This document shows, in pieces, positions 52,646 to 62,951 of a stretch of 64,000 bases of DNA. The notes beneath the pieces were generated by a model, which saw only the letters and a list, made by a program, of their open reading frames with translations, was not told where the DNA came from and made no database searches. The stretch spans positions 124,001 through 188,000 of the forward strand of contig CAVXSB010000009.1 of NCBI GenBank assembly GCA_963764315.1. Direction: 5' to 3'. Source of the DNA: DATLWN01 sp963764315 (GTDB taxonomy: Bacteria; Pseudomonadota; Zetaproteobacteria; Mariprofundales; Mariprofundaceae). The stretch's first letter is position 1. Every line of letters starts with the position of its first letter. Position numbers and translations under genes: made by a program.

Positions 52646-53905
52646 ATGTCAGACCGATCCGATTTCTTCAACGCACCGCTGGGCGATGCGGCAGTGGTCG
52701 AGGCCATCGAGGCCGAGCTCGGCCGTCAGCAGCACACGCTGGAGCTGATCGCCAGCGAGAACATCGTCTCGAAAGCGGTGCTCGAGGCCCAGGGCTCGGT
52801 GCTGACGAACAAGTACGCTGAGGGCTATCCGGGCCGCCGCTACTACGGCGGCTGCGAGCATGTCGATGTCGTCGAGCGTCTGGCCCAGGAACGGGCCTGC
52901 GAGCTGTTCGGCGTCAAGCACGCCAATGTGCAGCCGCACTCGGGCTCGCAGGCGAACATGGCCGTGTACATGGCGCTGTTGCAGCCGGGCGATGTCATCA
53001 TGGGCATGGACCTGTCGCACGGCGGGCACCTGACCCATGGCAGCCCCGTGAACTTTTCCGGTCGGCTGTATCAGGTCGCGGCCTACGGCGTGCGCGAGTC
53101 CGACGAGCGCATCGATTACGATGCCATGGCGAGCCTGGCCAGGGAACGCCGGCCGAAGCTGATCATCGGCGGTGCTTCCGCCTACGAGCGCGAGATCGAT
53201 TTTGCACGCATGCGCGCCATCGCCGATGAGGTCGGCGCCGTGCTGATGGTGGACATGGCCCATTATGCCGGCCTGATCGCCGCCGGCGTCTATCCGTCCC
53301 CGGTCGGTCATGCGCACGTGATCACCACCACCACGCACAAGACGCTGCGCGGTCCTCGCGGCGGCATGATCCTGAGCGACGACGAGGAGTTGTCGAAGAA
53401 GATCAACAGCCGCATCTTCCCGGGCATCCAGGGCGGGCCGCTGATGCATGTCATCGCCGCCAAGGCCGTGGCCTTCGGCGAGGCGCTCGGTGCGGGCTTC
53501 CGCGCCGACCAGAAGCAGGTGATCGCCAATGCGCGCGCCATGGCCGAGACGCTGGCCGCCGGCAATGTGCGCATCGTCTCCGGCGGCACCGACTGCCATA
53601 TGTTCCGCGTCGACCTGCGTCCGCATGATCTCACCGGCAAGCTGGCCGAGGAGGCGCTGGAGGCGGCCGGCATCACCACGAACAAGAATACGGTGCCGTT
53701 CGACACCGCTTCGCCGTTCGTCACCAGCGGCATCCGCATCGGTACCTCCGCCATCACCACGCGCGGCATGGGCGAGGCCGAGGCGAGGCAGATCGGCCAG
53801 CTGATCCTGAAGGTGCTGGATGCGCCCGAGGATGCGTCGGTGCGGCAGAGCGTGCACGCCGAGGTGCGGGCGCTGACGGATCGGTTCCCGATCTATGCTG
53901 ATTAG
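52646..53905 (+). CDS. glyA: Serine hydroxymethyltransferase
   Basis: PLP enzyme that interconverts serine and glycine, charging tetrahydrofolate with a one-carbon unit. The 419 residues have LELIASENIVSKAVLEAQGS, YYGGCEHVDVVE, PHSGSQANMAVYMALLQPGD, and the PLP lysine at about residue 232 in TTTHKTLRGPRGGMI. Start at ATG 52646 with GGGAGAG upstream. It may be a single-gene unit. It supplies C1 units for the purine pathway served by guaBA and uses folate made by FolP. Confidence 0.98.
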   Translation: MSDRSDFFNAPLGDAAVVEAIEAELGRQQHTLELIASENIVSKAVLEAQGSVLTNKYAEGYPGRRYYGGCEHVDVVERLAQERACELFGVKHANVQPHSGSQANMAVYMALLQPGDVIMGMDLSHGGHLTHGSPVNFSGRLYQVAAYGVRESDERIDYDAMASLARERRPKLIIGGASAYEREIDFARMRAIADEVGAVLMVDMAHYAGLIAAGVYPSPVGHAHVITTTTHKTLRGPRGGMILSDDEELSKKINSRIFPGIQGGPLMHVIAAKAVAFGEALGAGFRADQKQVIANARAMAETLAAGNVRIVSGGTDCHMFRVDLRPHDLTGKLAEEALEAAGITTNKNTVPFDTASPFVTSGIRIGTSAITTRGMGEAEARQIGQLILKVLDAPEDASVRQSVHAEVRALTDRFPIYAD

Positions 53906-53908
53906 ACA

Positions 53909-54013
53909 CGCAAAAGTAACGTCCCTGTATTTTTGCGCGACGGCAGCGGAAAAATGCGATTTGCCGCTGCCTCACCAATCGTGCCTCGCGATTGGTCACC
54001 CATCCATGGGTGA
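53909..54013 (+). other. Four tandem hairpins between glyA and nrdR
   Basis: Consecutive perfect inverted repeats: CGCAAAA/TTTTGCG (53909-53937), GGCAGCGG/CCGCTGCC (53942-53971), ACCAATCG/CGATTGGT (53974-53996) and TCACCCA/TGGGTGA (53996-54013). The last ends 13 nt before the nrdR start. The first may serve as a glyA terminator. The series could be a structured leader or a degenerate repeat element; the sequence does not decide which. Confidence 0.6.
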
Positions 54014-54026
54014 AAGGGTCTAGGTT

Positions 54027-54500
54027 TTGCACTGTCCCTTCTGCGCCCACGCGGACACGCGGGTCATCGATTCGCGCGTCGTCGAGGATGGCGGTGCGGT
54101 GCGTCGCCGGCGCGAGTGCGAGGACTGTGGCAAGCGCTTTTCGACCTTTGAACGGGCGGATCTGCGCCTGCCGCTGGTGATCAAGAAGGACGGCACGCGC
54201 CAGCCTTTCGACGCCGGCCGCCTGCGCATGGGCATGCAGAAGGCGCTGGAAAAGCGGCCGGTATCGGCCGAGGCCATTGAGCAGGGCGTGAGTGCCGTGC
54301 TGCGCGCTGTGCGCGAGCTGGGCGAGCCGGAGATTCCATCGGCGACGATCGGCGCCTTCGTCATGGGCGAGCTGCAGAAGCTCGATGGCGTGGCCTATGT
54401 GCGTTTTGCCTCGGTGTACCGGGAGTTCAAGGATGTGGACGAGTTCCTGGCGGCGGTGAAGAACGCCATGGGTAAGCAGGGTCGACGCGACCGGTCGTAA
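54027..54500 (+). CDS. nrdR: Transcriptional repressor NrdR
   Basis: ATP/dATP-sensing repressor of ribonucleotide reductase genes. The 157 residues contain a zinc ribbon (HCPFCAHADTRVIDSR ... CEDCGKRFSTFE) and an ATP-cone (LVIKKDGTRQPFDAGRLRMGMQKALEKRP). The start is TTG 54027, directly before HCPFC, as the family requires; TAGG lies upstream. It follows glyA as in many gammaproteobacteria, but its usual next partner ribD is absent and leuB follows 19 bp later. Confidence 0.95.
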   Translation: MHCPFCAHADTRVIDSRVVEDGGAVRRRRECEDCGKRFSTFERADLRLPLVIKKDGTRQPFDAGRLRMGMQKALEKRPVSAEAIEQGVSAVLRAVRELGEPEIPSATIGAFVMGELQKLDGVAYVRFASVYREFKDVDEFLAAVKNAMGKQGRRDRS

Positions 54501-54519
54501 ACCGACAAAGGAGAGGGGT

Positions 54520-55603
54520 ATGGCATTGAAGATTGCGGTATTGCCGGGCGACGGCATCGGCCCGGAGATCGTGCGCGAGGCCTGCCACGTGCTGGAGGTG
54601 CTGAACCGGGATTTCGGCCTGGGTGCCAGCTGGCAGGAGGCGCCGGTCGGTGGCGCCGGCTATCGAAGCGGCCGGCGACCCCTTGCCTGCAGCGACGCTG
54701 TCGCTGTGCCGACAGGCCGATGCGGTGTTGCTGGGTGCCGTCGGTGGCCCGCAGTGGGAGTCCCTGGCTAAGCCGCTGCGTCCGGAGGCGGGCCTGCTCA
54801 GGCTGCGTTCCGAGCTTGCGCTGTTCGCCAACTACCGGCCGGCGAAGGTCTATGACCAGTTGCTCGATGCCTCGACGCTGAAGCCGGAGGTGGTGCGCGG
54901 GGTGGACATCCTGGTGGTACGCGAACTGGTCGGCGGCATCTATTTCGGCCAGCCGCGCGGCATCGAGAACGTCGATGGCGAGCGCCGTGGCTATAACACG
55001 GCCACCTATACCGAGAGCGAGATCCGGCGCATCGGCCGCAAGGCCTTCGAGGCCGCCAGGCTGCGGCATAACCGCGTGTGCAGCGTGGACAAGGCCAATG
55101 TATTGGAGACCAGCGAACTGTGGCGCGAGGTCATGAACGAGCTGCACCAGGCGGAATTCTCCGATGTGGAGCTGACGCATATGTACGTCGATAACGCCGC
55201 CATGCAGCTGGTTCGCAATCCCCGGCAGTTCGACGTCGTCGTCACCTCGAACCTGTTCGGCGATGTGCTGTCCGACGAGGCCTCGATGCTGACCGGCTCG
55301 ATCGGCATGCTGCCCTCCGCCTCGGTGGGCGAGGTGCATGCGATGTACGAGCCGATCCACGGCTCGGCCCCGGACATTGCCGGAAAGGATCTGGCCAACC
55401 CCTTGGCGACGATCCTTTCCGTGGCCATGATGCTGCGCTTCTCGCTGGATCGTGCCGATCTGGCCGAGCGGGTGGAGCAGGCGGTGGCCGAGACGCTGGA
55501 TGCCGGCGTGCGTACCGCCGATCTGGCGATGGGCGGTGAGCAGGCGGTGGGTTGTGCGGCGATGGGTGAGATGGTTTGCAAGGCATTGGGAGCGATGGCA
55601 TGA
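54520..55603 (+). CDS. leuB: 3-isopropylmalate dehydrogenase (apparent frameshift)
   Basis: Third step of leucine synthesis: NAD-dependent oxidative decarboxylation of 3-isopropylmalate. From ATG 54520 (after GGAGAGG) the frame reads LKIAVLPGDGIGPEIVREA to APVGGA; then one G must be dropped at about 54658 (GCCGGCTATC, expected GCCGCTATC) to continue AIEAAGDPLPAATLSLC and DAVLLGAVGGPQWE. Everything downstream is intact, including RELVGGIYFGQPRG and the NAD site MYEPIHGSAPDIAG. The restored length is 360 residues, normal. It lacks leuC and leuD upstream and is followed by asd (ATGA overlap). The strong conservation of both halves argues for a sequence error. Confidence 0.93.
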
Positions 55604-56640
55604 GTGAGTTTATTTCGCAGAAGAAGGACGGTTATCGTGTGGCGGTCGTCGGCGCCACCGGTGCGGTGGGGCAGACGATGCTCGAGGTGCTGGCCGAGCG
55701 CCACTTCCCGATCTCGGAGATCGTGCCGCTGGCCTCCAGTCGTAGCGCCGGCACCCGCATCAGCTTTCAAGGCAAGGAATACGTGGTGCAGGATCTCGAG
55801 ACCTTCGATCCGGCCGGGCTCGATATCGCCCTGTTTTCCGCCGGCGGCGGTACCGCCAAGCAGCATGCCCCGCGCTTCGCGGCGGCCGGCTGTTATGTCA
55901 TCGATAATTCCAGCGCCTGGCGCATGGATCCGGCAGTGGCGCTGGTGGTGCCGGAGGTCAATGCGCATGCGCTGGCCATGGCCAAGGCCAACCGCATCAT
56001 CGCCAACCCGAACTGTTCGACGATCCAGATGGTCGTGGCCCTGAAGCCCCTGCACGCCGCGGTGCCGATCCGGCGTCTCGTCATCTCGACCTACCAGGCC
56101 GTCAGCGGCGCCGGCGGCCGGGCCATGGAAGAGCTCGCCGAGCAGACCCGGCAGTTGCTCTCCGGCCAGGAGGCGACGGTCAATGTGTTGCCGGCGCGCA
56201 TCGCCTTCAACGTGGTGCCGCAGATCGACGTGTTCACCGAGGATGGCTACACCAAGGAAGAGCACAAGATGATGGACGAGACGCGCAAAATCCTGGAGGC
56301 GGATATCGGTGTTTCCGCCACCACGGTGCGCGTACCCGTGTTCTATGGCCATGCCGAGTCGATCAATGTCAGCTTTGACGGGCCGATGACGGCGGCGCAG
56401 GCCCGCGAGCTGTTGGCCGAGGCCGCCGGCATCTGCGTCGTCGACGATCCGGCCGGAGAGGACTATCCGATGCCGATGGATGCGGCCGGTACCGATCCTG
56501 TGTGGGTGGGCCGCATCCGCGATGACAGCTCGTGTCCCAACACCTTGAACTTGTGGATTGTCGCTGATAACGTCCGTAAGGGAGCGGCTCTAAATGCCGT
56601 CCAGATCGCGGAAATATTGATCGGCGTCACTGAACGCTAG
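55600..56640 (+). CDS. asd: Aspartate-semialdehyde dehydrogenase
   Basis: Reduces aspartyl phosphate to the semialdehyde that feeds lysine, diaminopimelate, methionine and threonine. The 346 residues have the NADP loop VAVVGATGAVGQTMLEVL, the active-site Cys139 in NPNCSTIQMVVALKPLH, and the catalytic His region RIAFNVVPQID / VPVFYGHAESI. Start at ATG 55600 (ATGA with leuB). It is the type that pairs with leuB and fimV in gammaproteobacteria. Confidence 0.97.
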   Translation: MSEFISQKKDGYRVAVVGATGAVGQTMLEVLAERHFPISEIVPLASSRSAGTRISFQGKEYVVQDLETFDPAGLDIALFSAGGGTAKQHAPRFAAAGCYVIDNSSAWRMDPAVALVVPEVNAHALAMAKANRIIANPNCSTIQMVVALKPLHAAVPIRRLVISTYQAVSGAGGRAMEELAEQTRQLLSGQEATVNVLPARIAFNVVPQIDVFTEDGYTKEEHKMMDETRKILEADIGVSATTVRVPVFYGHAESINVSFDGPMTAAQARELLAEAAGICVVDDPAGEDYPMPMDAAGTDPVWVGRIRDDSSCPNTLNLWIVADNVRKGAALNAVQIAEILIGVTER

Positions 56641-56703
56641 TCCCCTGTCCTCTGGGATCGGAGCAGGGATGAACGGTGCGGGAAAGAGGGCAGAGGAGGC
56701 GTA

Positions 56704-59275
56704 ATGCGCAATAGGTTAGCCTTGGGTTTCCTGGCTCTGGCAGCATGGCTGATATCGTCGACGGCGGCATGGGCCGTGGCGCTCGGCAAGATCGACGTGA
56801 CCAGTCGTCTCGGTGAGCCCTTTTTCGCCGAGGTGCCCCTGCAGCTCGATTCCGGCGAGAGTGCTTCCAACGTCTATGTCGAGCTCGCATCGCCCGCCGA
56901 TTACCGCATCCTCGAGATTTATCACGATCCGGCCCTGGATGCGATCCAGGCCGAGGTCAAGAACGACAAGCGCGGCCCCCGCGTGGTGCTCAGCTCCAAG
57001 GGCGGCGTCACCACCCCGTTTTTTAACCTGGTGCTGAAGGTTCGCTACGAGCGCGCCACGCATTTCAAGAAATATCCGGTGTTCCTGGACATCCCGAAGG
57101 TCGCTGCGCCGGCAAAGGCCAAGCCGCTGCCGATGGTGATCCAGGGCCAGGCCAAGGCGCAGCCAGCCCCGGCGGTTGCGGCTCCGATCGCCAAGGCCAA
57201 GGTGGCCCCGAAGCCGGGATCGAGCTTCTCGCCGTACGACGGCTGGGCCCGCATCGGCCGCTACGGGCCGCTCGTCTATGGTGACAGCGTGTCCACCGTG
57301 GCACAGCGCCTGCGTATCGACAACCGCTTCACCATGGACCAGGTGATGGCGGCCATTTACGCGAAGAACAGCGACAAATTCCAGCACGGCAACATCAACC
57401 TGATCCATGCCGGAACCTATCTGGATGTGCCGAAGGCGGCCGAGGTGCAGAAGATGTCGCCCGCACAGGCGCGCAGCTTCATGGCCAGCCAGGAAAAGTC
57501 CTGGAAGGAGCTGATGAAACAGCCGAAGTATGCGGCGGTGGCCGAGGCCCAGAAGCACCGTTACAGCAAGCGCGTGCGCATGGGTGGAAAGGCCAGCGGC
57601 GTGGCGGCGGCACCGATGACGGCGCAGGCCAAGCCTGCTGAAGTCGCACCGACGAAACCGGCGGCGCAGCCGACGGCTGCGGGAAATGCCGGTGCCGATA
57701 CGGCGATGCAGAAGCAGTTGCAGCAATTGCAGCAGCAGAACACCGATCTGCAGGACAAGCTGAATACGGCCCAGAAGCAGTTGAGCGAAAGCTCGGCCAA
57801 GGCGGACATTGCCGCGGCTGCGGCGACGGATGCCAAGATCAAGAAGCTGCAGATCCAGCTGGCCAGGCTGCAGGCCGAACGGGATGAGGCGATGAAGAAG
57901 GCCGCGGCCCAGCCTTCGCCGCTGGGCTGGCTGAGCTATGCGCTGGCTGGTGTGATCGTGCTGCTTCTGGCCATCATCGGATTCCTGATGCGTCGCGAGC
58001 GCACGCATCCGGCGACCGAATACGCCATGCCCGAGCCCAGCCATGAATCGGAGGATACGGATACAGGCGAGCACGCGGCGTACACATCGGAGCTGGCCGA
58101 GGCCGAGCCTGAGGTCGAGTCCGAGTTTGAGTCCGAACCCGAGGAGGAGCCCCTCCACGCCGGCATGGATGAGCCAGAGGAAGATGCGTCCGCCGGCATC
58201 CCGGATCTGACCGAGGAGGATACCGGCCAGGATGGAGGCCTTCCGCGAGCCGGCAGTCGATCAGCCGGATCCGAATGTCGATTACCTGGCCGAAGCCGAT
58301 GTCTATCTGCGCTATGGCATGGAGGACGAGGCCGTGCAGCAGGTCCGCATGGGTCTGCAGCTGGATGCCGGCAATGCCGATGCCCATATCAAGATGATGC
58401 AGTTGCTGCGCGCCAAGGGTGATCAGTCGGCGCTGGACGAGGCTGCGGCCACGGCACGCCAGGCCCTGCAGGGCGAGGGACTCGAGCGCTTCGAGCAAGC
58501 GCTGGCTGCCCTCGACCAGGGGACGGTGGAGGCCTTCGGCGACACGTTGCCGCCAGCGGCGACACAGGCCGAGGCTCCGGCCGAGATCGATCTCGGGGAC
58601 CTGGACGTGGCATGGAGCGATCTCGAAGACGCCGAGACCCCGGCAGCCGAGGCCGAGGCGGCGCCGGAGGAAGAACCCGAAGGGCAAACTCTCGCCACCG
58701 CCGAGACGGAGGATAGCCACGCCTTCGACTTGTCCGATATCGATTTCCCGGAAACTGAGGGCACCGAGCCCGGTTCCCTTGCACACACCGACGATCTGGA
58801 CAAGACGGTTGCCATCGGGCCGAAAGAGGTGGCGGAGGCCATGGGTGCCGAGGCGGTATTCGACGAGGTGCCGGATCAGGAAGCCGAGGCCGAGCATGAA
58901 GGGTCCGAGCCTGAGGAACAGGCGCCGGCTGCCGCAGCGATCGACGAGGACATGGACCTCGGGGGCTTCGACTTCGACCAGGCCGATCTCGACCAGGCTG
59001 TCGCCTCGGCCTCCGAGGACGAGTTCACCAGCACCATTCGCACCACGTTGCCCAAGGATGAGGGCGAGGAAAAGACCGCCGATGCGCCGGCTGCCGCCGG
59101 AGACGAGGCGCCAGCGCTGGATCTGTCTGCGGAACTCGAGGCCGAAGATGCCGGCAAGGGCGAGGACGATGCCCTGAGCCTTGAGGATGTCGAGGCGGCC
59201 CACGATGAGCTGGACAGCCTGCTCGACGAGCTCGCCGACGAGTCCGAGAAGGACGGTGACGGCAAGAAGTCCTGA
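56704..59275 (+). CDS. fimV: FimV-family motility hub protein (apparent frameshift)
   Basis: Inner-membrane scaffold that recruits type IV pilus and polar signalling proteins. The start (ATG 56704 after AGGAGG) gives a signal peptide and the FimV N-terminal domain (ALGKIDVTSRLGEPFFAEVPL). Then come a LysM domain (YGPLVYGDSVSTVAQRLRID), a coiled coil (about 335-400), one membrane helix (LSYALAGVIVLLLAIIGFLM) and a long acidic cytoplasmic region. The frame changes near 58225 (ACCGGCC, one extra G), before the C-terminal TPR-like segment (VDYLAEADVYLRYGMEDEAV) and a further acidic stretch, ending at 59275 with DELDSLLDELADESEKD, the FimV C-terminal motif. Restored length is 856 residues. The exact break within the acidic region is uncertain. 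Confidence 0.9.
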
Positions 59276-59308
59276 TCCGCTCGCTGACCTGCCGCCCCGA
59301 CGTGCCTG

Positions 59309-60025
59309 ATGCCTGAGCGTACCCGGCGTGCCCGCTGTGCCGCCTTCGTGCACGGTAGCCATGCGCCGGCGCGCCTGTTCGCGGGCCTGGTCTTCCTGGG
59401 GGCGGCGCTCGGCGTTTCGGATGCCACCCATGCGTTGCTGCTGCTCGCCGTCATCCTCGCCTTGTTGCTGCTCGTGGGCTTACCCGGGCGGAACATGCTG
59501 CGGGCGATAAAGGTGCTCGCCTTTCTGATGCTGCCCATCCTGGCGCTGCATATGTGGCTGACCCCGGGGCGCGTCTGGCTGGCCGGCATCAGCGTCGAAG
59601 GATTGGAGCGGGGGGGCTGGCTGAGCCTGCACCTGGTCCTGATGTACTTCGCCGCCATGTTGTTCTCCCGTCTGATCTCCCTGCCCGAATGGATGGCGCT
59701 GACCGCGCTGTGCGGGGGGCGGCGCCTGCAATCACATCTGATGCTGCTGATGCCCCTGGCTCGCCAGGTGCGCTGGCGCACGCAATGGCTGGGGCGGCAA
59801 TGGCGCCGCCGGGGTAGCTGGCGACAGCTGGCGCCGTCGCTGGCGGCGGTCATGGGCCAGTGCCTGTCTGTTTCGCAACGCCAGGCCGATGCCCTGTGGT
59901 TGCGCTGGCCGGCTACCGCCCGGCCCGCTGGTTTCTTTGCGACAGCGGCCCCGCTGTCCGAGGCCTGGCCGGCAACGCTGATGCTGGTGCTGATCGGCGC
60001 CGGCGTGCTTGTGGGCGGGCGATGA
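59309..60025 (+). CDS. Membrane protein, possibly EcfT/CbiQ-like
   Basis: A 238-residue integral membrane protein with four to five helices: LFAGLVFLGAALGV, ALLLLAVILALLLLVGL, VLAFLMLPILALHMWL, LHLVLMYFAAMLFSRLI and a C-terminal one (ATLMLVLIGAGVLVG). The arrangement, and a central cytoplasmic stretch with many Arg (QVRWRTQWLGRQWRRRGSWR), recall the T component of energy-coupling-factor transporters. No ATPase or S component is nearby and the fit is loose. Related proteins between fimV and truA occur in other proteobacteria, as far as I recall. Overlaps truA (ATGA). Confidence 0.6.
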   Translation: MPERTRRARCAAFVHGSHAPARLFAGLVFLGAALGVSDATHALLLLAVILALLLLVGLPGRNMLRAIKVLAFLMLPILALHMWLTPGRVWLAGISVEGLERGGWLSLHLVLMYFAAMLFSRLISLPEWMALTALCGGRRLQSHLMLLMPLARQVRWRTQWLGRQWRRRGSWRQLAPSLAAVMGQCLSVSQRQADALWLRWPATARPAGFFATAAPLSEAWPATLMLVLIGAGVLVGGR

Positions 60026-60825
60026 GTGAGGAAACGCTAAGCCTGCAGCGCCTGGCGCTGGTGCTCGAGTTCGACGGCATGGGCTTCCACGGCTGGCAAC
60101 GGCAGGAAACGGGGGCGACGGTGCAGGCCAGCCTTGAGGATGCGCTCGAAGCCGTCGATGGCCGCTCCTGCCGCACGGTGGCGGCCGGACGCACCGATGC
60201 CGGCGTACACGGTGAGGCCATGCTGGTGCATGCGGATGTCGATGCGAAGCGCTGGCTGCGCTCGCCCAGGGCATATCTGCACGGCGTCAACCAGCATCTG
60301 CCGGCATCCCTGCGCGTGGTGGGGCTGCGTCCCGTTCCCGTGGATTTCCATGCCCGCTTCGATTGCCTGGAGCGTGCTTACAGCTACCGCATCTGGAACC
60401 GCTCCACGGCCTCGGCGCTGCACACCTGGCGGCATTGGTGGATGCCACGCGCGCTCAACGTGGAGGCGATGAACGAGGCGGCGGCACTGTTGCTCGGCGA
60501 GCATGACTTCAGTTCCTTCCGGGCCTCCGGCTGCCAATCGCGTTCGCCCAGGCGTGAACTCAGGCAATTGTCGGCTTCGCAGGACGGTTGGTGCGTGCGT
60601 ATCGACGTGTGCGCCGATGCGTTTCTGTACCATATGGTGCGCAATCTCGTGGGCTGCCTGGTACGGGTCGGCACCGGCGAATGGCATCCTCAGCATGTGC
60701 AGGCGCTGCTGCAGGCCAGAGATCGCACGCAAGGGGCGGCCACCGCTCCGGCGCACGGCCTGTATTTCCGAGATGCCGTCTATCGCGACTTCCGCGCCTC
60801 GGAACTGGTCGGCTGCTGCGGTTGA
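60022..60825 (+). CDS. truA: tRNA pseudouridine(38-40) synthase TruA
   Basis: Makes pseudouridine at positions 38-40 in the anticodon arm of many tRNAs. The 267 residues show ALVLEFDGMGFHGWQRQ, the catalytic Asp59 in AGRTDAGVH, VDFHARFDCLERAYSYRIWN, HDFSSFRASGCQSRSP, and FLYHMVRNLVGCLV near the C-terminus. Start at ATG 60022 overlaps the previous stop. It follows fimV as in Pseudomonas; trpF, commonly next, is not here. Confidence 0.97.
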   Translation: MSEETLSLQRLALVLEFDGMGFHGWQRQETGATVQASLEDALEAVDGRSCRTVAAGRTDAGVHGEAMLVHADVDAKRWLRSPRAYLHGVNQHLPASLRVVGLRPVPVDFHARFDCLERAYSYRIWNRSTASALHTWRHWWMPRALNVEAMNEAAALLLGEHDFSSFRASGCQSRSPRRELRQLSASQDGWCVRIDVCADAFLYHMVRNLVGCLVRVGTGEWHPQHVQALLQARDRTQGAATAPAHGLYFRDAVYRDFRASELVGCCG

Positions 60826-60920
60826 GTTGGGTCCTCATCGAAATAGCGGCGGGGTGTCGGCGGATATGCTAGCTTGCGCGCCCGAATACCGATCCACACC
60901 AGCAGACAAGGAGTATTGAC

Positions 60921-61706
60921 GTGCTATATGTGGCTGTCCGCGCCGCGCGCCGCGCTGGGGATATCATTGCCCGTGCCTTTGACGAACGGGACAAGATGAA
61001 CGTGCGCGAGAAAAGCGATCGCGATTATGTAACCGATGTGGACCAGCGTTCCGAGGCGGCCATCGTGCAGGAAATCCGCAAGCACTACCCGAAGCACGGC
61101 ATCGTTGCCGAGGAGTCGGGCAGGGTGAACCCGGATGCGCCGATCCAGTGGTATATCGATCCACTCGACGGCACCACGAATTTCGTACACGGCTACCCGC
61201 ATTTCGCCGTGTCCATCGCTGCCTGGAAGGAAGGGCGCCCGTACCTGGCGGTGGTGCACGATCCGATCCGCAACGAGATCTTCGAGGCCCAGAACGGGAC
61301 CGGGGCCTTCCTGAACCGCCGCCGCCTGCGTGTTACCGATGAGGGCCGCATCGCGCACGCGTTGTTCGCATCCGGCCTACCCTCCTACCGCCGCGAGCAT
61401 ATCGACGTCTTCCAGAGTCGTATGGATGCCTGCATGCGCGCCACCGAGGGCTATCGCCGCGGCGGCTCGGCAGCGCTGGATCTGGCCTATGTGGCCAGCG
61501 GCCGCATCGATGCCTACTGGGAGGCCGGCCTCGGACCCTGGGACATCGCCGCGGGCGTGCTCCTGGTGCAGGAGGCGGGCGGCATGGTCACGGATCTTTC
61601 CGGTGGCACCGTGGATCTGAAGAAGGGCGATGTGCTGGCGACCAACGCGCAGCTGCACCGGGCCTTTCAGGGATTGCTGGCGGACAACAGCTCGGACAAG
61701 ACCTAG
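60921..61706 (+). CDS. suhB: Inositol-1-monophosphatase family protein SuhB
   Basis: Mg-dependent phosphatase; in E. coli SuhB is also part of the rRNA antitermination complex. The 261 residues carry the metal sites GIVAEESG, WYIDPLDGTTNFVHGYP and the last Asp in GPWDIAAGVLLVQEAGG. It starts with GTG 60921, with AAGGAG 8 nt upstream, giving LYVAVRAARRAGDII in register with E. coli. It converges with lptG, leaving 3 bp between stops. Confidence 0.95.
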   Translation: MLYVAVRAARRAGDIIARAFDERDKMNVREKSDRDYVTDVDQRSEAAIVQEIRKHYPKHGIVAEESGRVNPDAPIQWYIDPLDGTTNFVHGYPHFAVSIAAWKEGRPYLAVVHDPIRNEIFEAQNGTGAFLNRRRLRVTDEGRIAHALFASGLPSYRREHIDVFQSRMDACMRATEGYRRGGSAALDLAYVASGRIDAYWEAGLGPWDIAAGVLLVQEAGGMVTDLSGGTVDLKKGDVLATNAQLHRAFQGLLADNSSDKT

Positions 61707-61709
61707 GCG

Positions 61710-62768
61710 CTACTTCCCTTCCTTGCGCATCAGCAGGAAGACGGCGATGCCGCCGAAGGACAGATTCGGCAGCCAGGCCGCATAGGCCGCCGGCAGACGA
61801 TTGCCGGTGGCGAGCAGATGGATCGTATCCCCGAAGATATAGAAGGCGAGGCCCAGCACGATGGCTGCTGCCAGTCCCCATGAGGCGGCGCTGACGCGGC
61901 TGCTCATGTGCATGCACAGGGCCATGGCCATGATCACCATGATGAAGCAGGCCAGCGGTCCGGCCAGCTTGCGCTGGAAGGTGAACACGTAGTTCGAGGC
62001 ATCCATGCCCGCCCGTTGCAGGTTGTGCGCATACGCCCCGAGCTCGAACAGCTGCATATGCCTGGGCTCGGGCGGCGAGGCGGTGCCCGGGCCGACCGTC
62101 GATGCGATGCGCAGGCTGTCCCGGTGCGCATAGCGCAGCCCCGTCGGTCCACCCGGGGCATTGACCGACACGTCGCTCAGTATCCAGGCATGGTCGGCAT
62201 AGACGCCATCGGCGGCATCCATGCGCTGCAACCAGTGCCCCTGGGCATCCGTCTCGATGACCATGACCTGGAAATGCTGGTCGCCGAGCGGCGTCAGGCG
62301 GAAGAAGCGGTGGCCGTCGCGCAGCCACTGTACGTCGTGCGCCGCCTCAGGCTGATGGTGGATATGTACGCGCTCGATGAAGTCCAGGCGCGTGTTCGTC
62401 ACCGGTGTCACCCATTCGCCGATGGCGAAGGTGGTGCCGGCGGCCACCGCCGCTACGGCCAGCAGCGGCGCCAGGATCTTGTTGACGCCGAGCCCCGCCG
62501 CCCGCAGTGCCGCCAACTCGTGGTTGTGCGAAAGCTCGGTCAGGTAAATGCTCGTAGCCAGCAGCACGATGACCGGCATGAAGCCGCTGATCATGAACGG
62601 CATCTTCAGCAGGATATACTCGACGAGCATGGAACCGGTAAGCCCGTGGCCGATGAAACGCGCCTTGTCGAAGGCCTCGATGATAACGAAGATGCCGAGC
62701 AGCACGAACATCGTCACCAGCCCACGCTGCAGGCAAGCGGTGAAGATCCATCGGAAGACGATCGGCAT
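61710..62768 (-). CDS. lptG: LPS export permease LptG (YjgP/YjgQ family)
   Basis: Inner-membrane subunit of the LptB2FG exporter, which extracts LPS and loads it on LptC. The 352 residues follow the LptF/G layout: three N-terminal helices (VTMFVLLGIFVIIEAFDKA; LLKMPFMISGFMPVIVLLATSIYL; LAPLLAVAAVAAGTTFAIGE), a periplasmic jellyroll, and three C-terminal helices (LACFIMVIMAMALCM; GLAAAIVLGLAFYIFG; FGGIAVFLLMRKEG). LptG rather than LptF is inferred from the FGDTIHLLATGNRLPAAYAAWLPN segment. The usual partner lptF is not adjacent, and this gene ends beside suhB. Confidence 0.82.
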   Translation of the reverse strand: MPIVFRWIFTACLQRGLVTMFVLLGIFVIIEAFDKARFIGHGLTGSMLVEYILLKMPFMISGFMPVIVLLATSIYLTELSHNHELAALRAAGLGVNKILAPLLAVAAVAAGTTFAIGEWVTPVTNTRLDFIERVHIHHQPEAAHDVQWLRDGHRFFRLTPLGDQHFQVMVIETDAQGHWLQRMDAADGVYADHAWILSDVSVNAPGGPTGLRYAHRDSLRIASTVGPGTASPPEPRHMQLFELGAYAHNLQRAGMDASNYVFTFQRKLAGPLACFIMVIMAMALCMHMSSRVSAASWGLAAAIVLGLAFYIFGDTIHLLATGNRLPAAYAAWLPNLSFGGIAVFLLMRKEGK

Positions 62769-62951
62769 GGCCCCATGCTAGCAGCCGTGAAACCTTCGGG
62801 CGATGCGTCAATTGCCCAGTGCCTGTGCACGCCCGTTTCACGCCCGGCGCTGTCGTGCGAATCCCGTGCGAATAGTCCCTAAAAACCGGAACGTGCATCA
62901 CCGGCCTCAGCTGCTAGACTCGTCGTCTTGCTATGCCGATGGGGGTCATCA

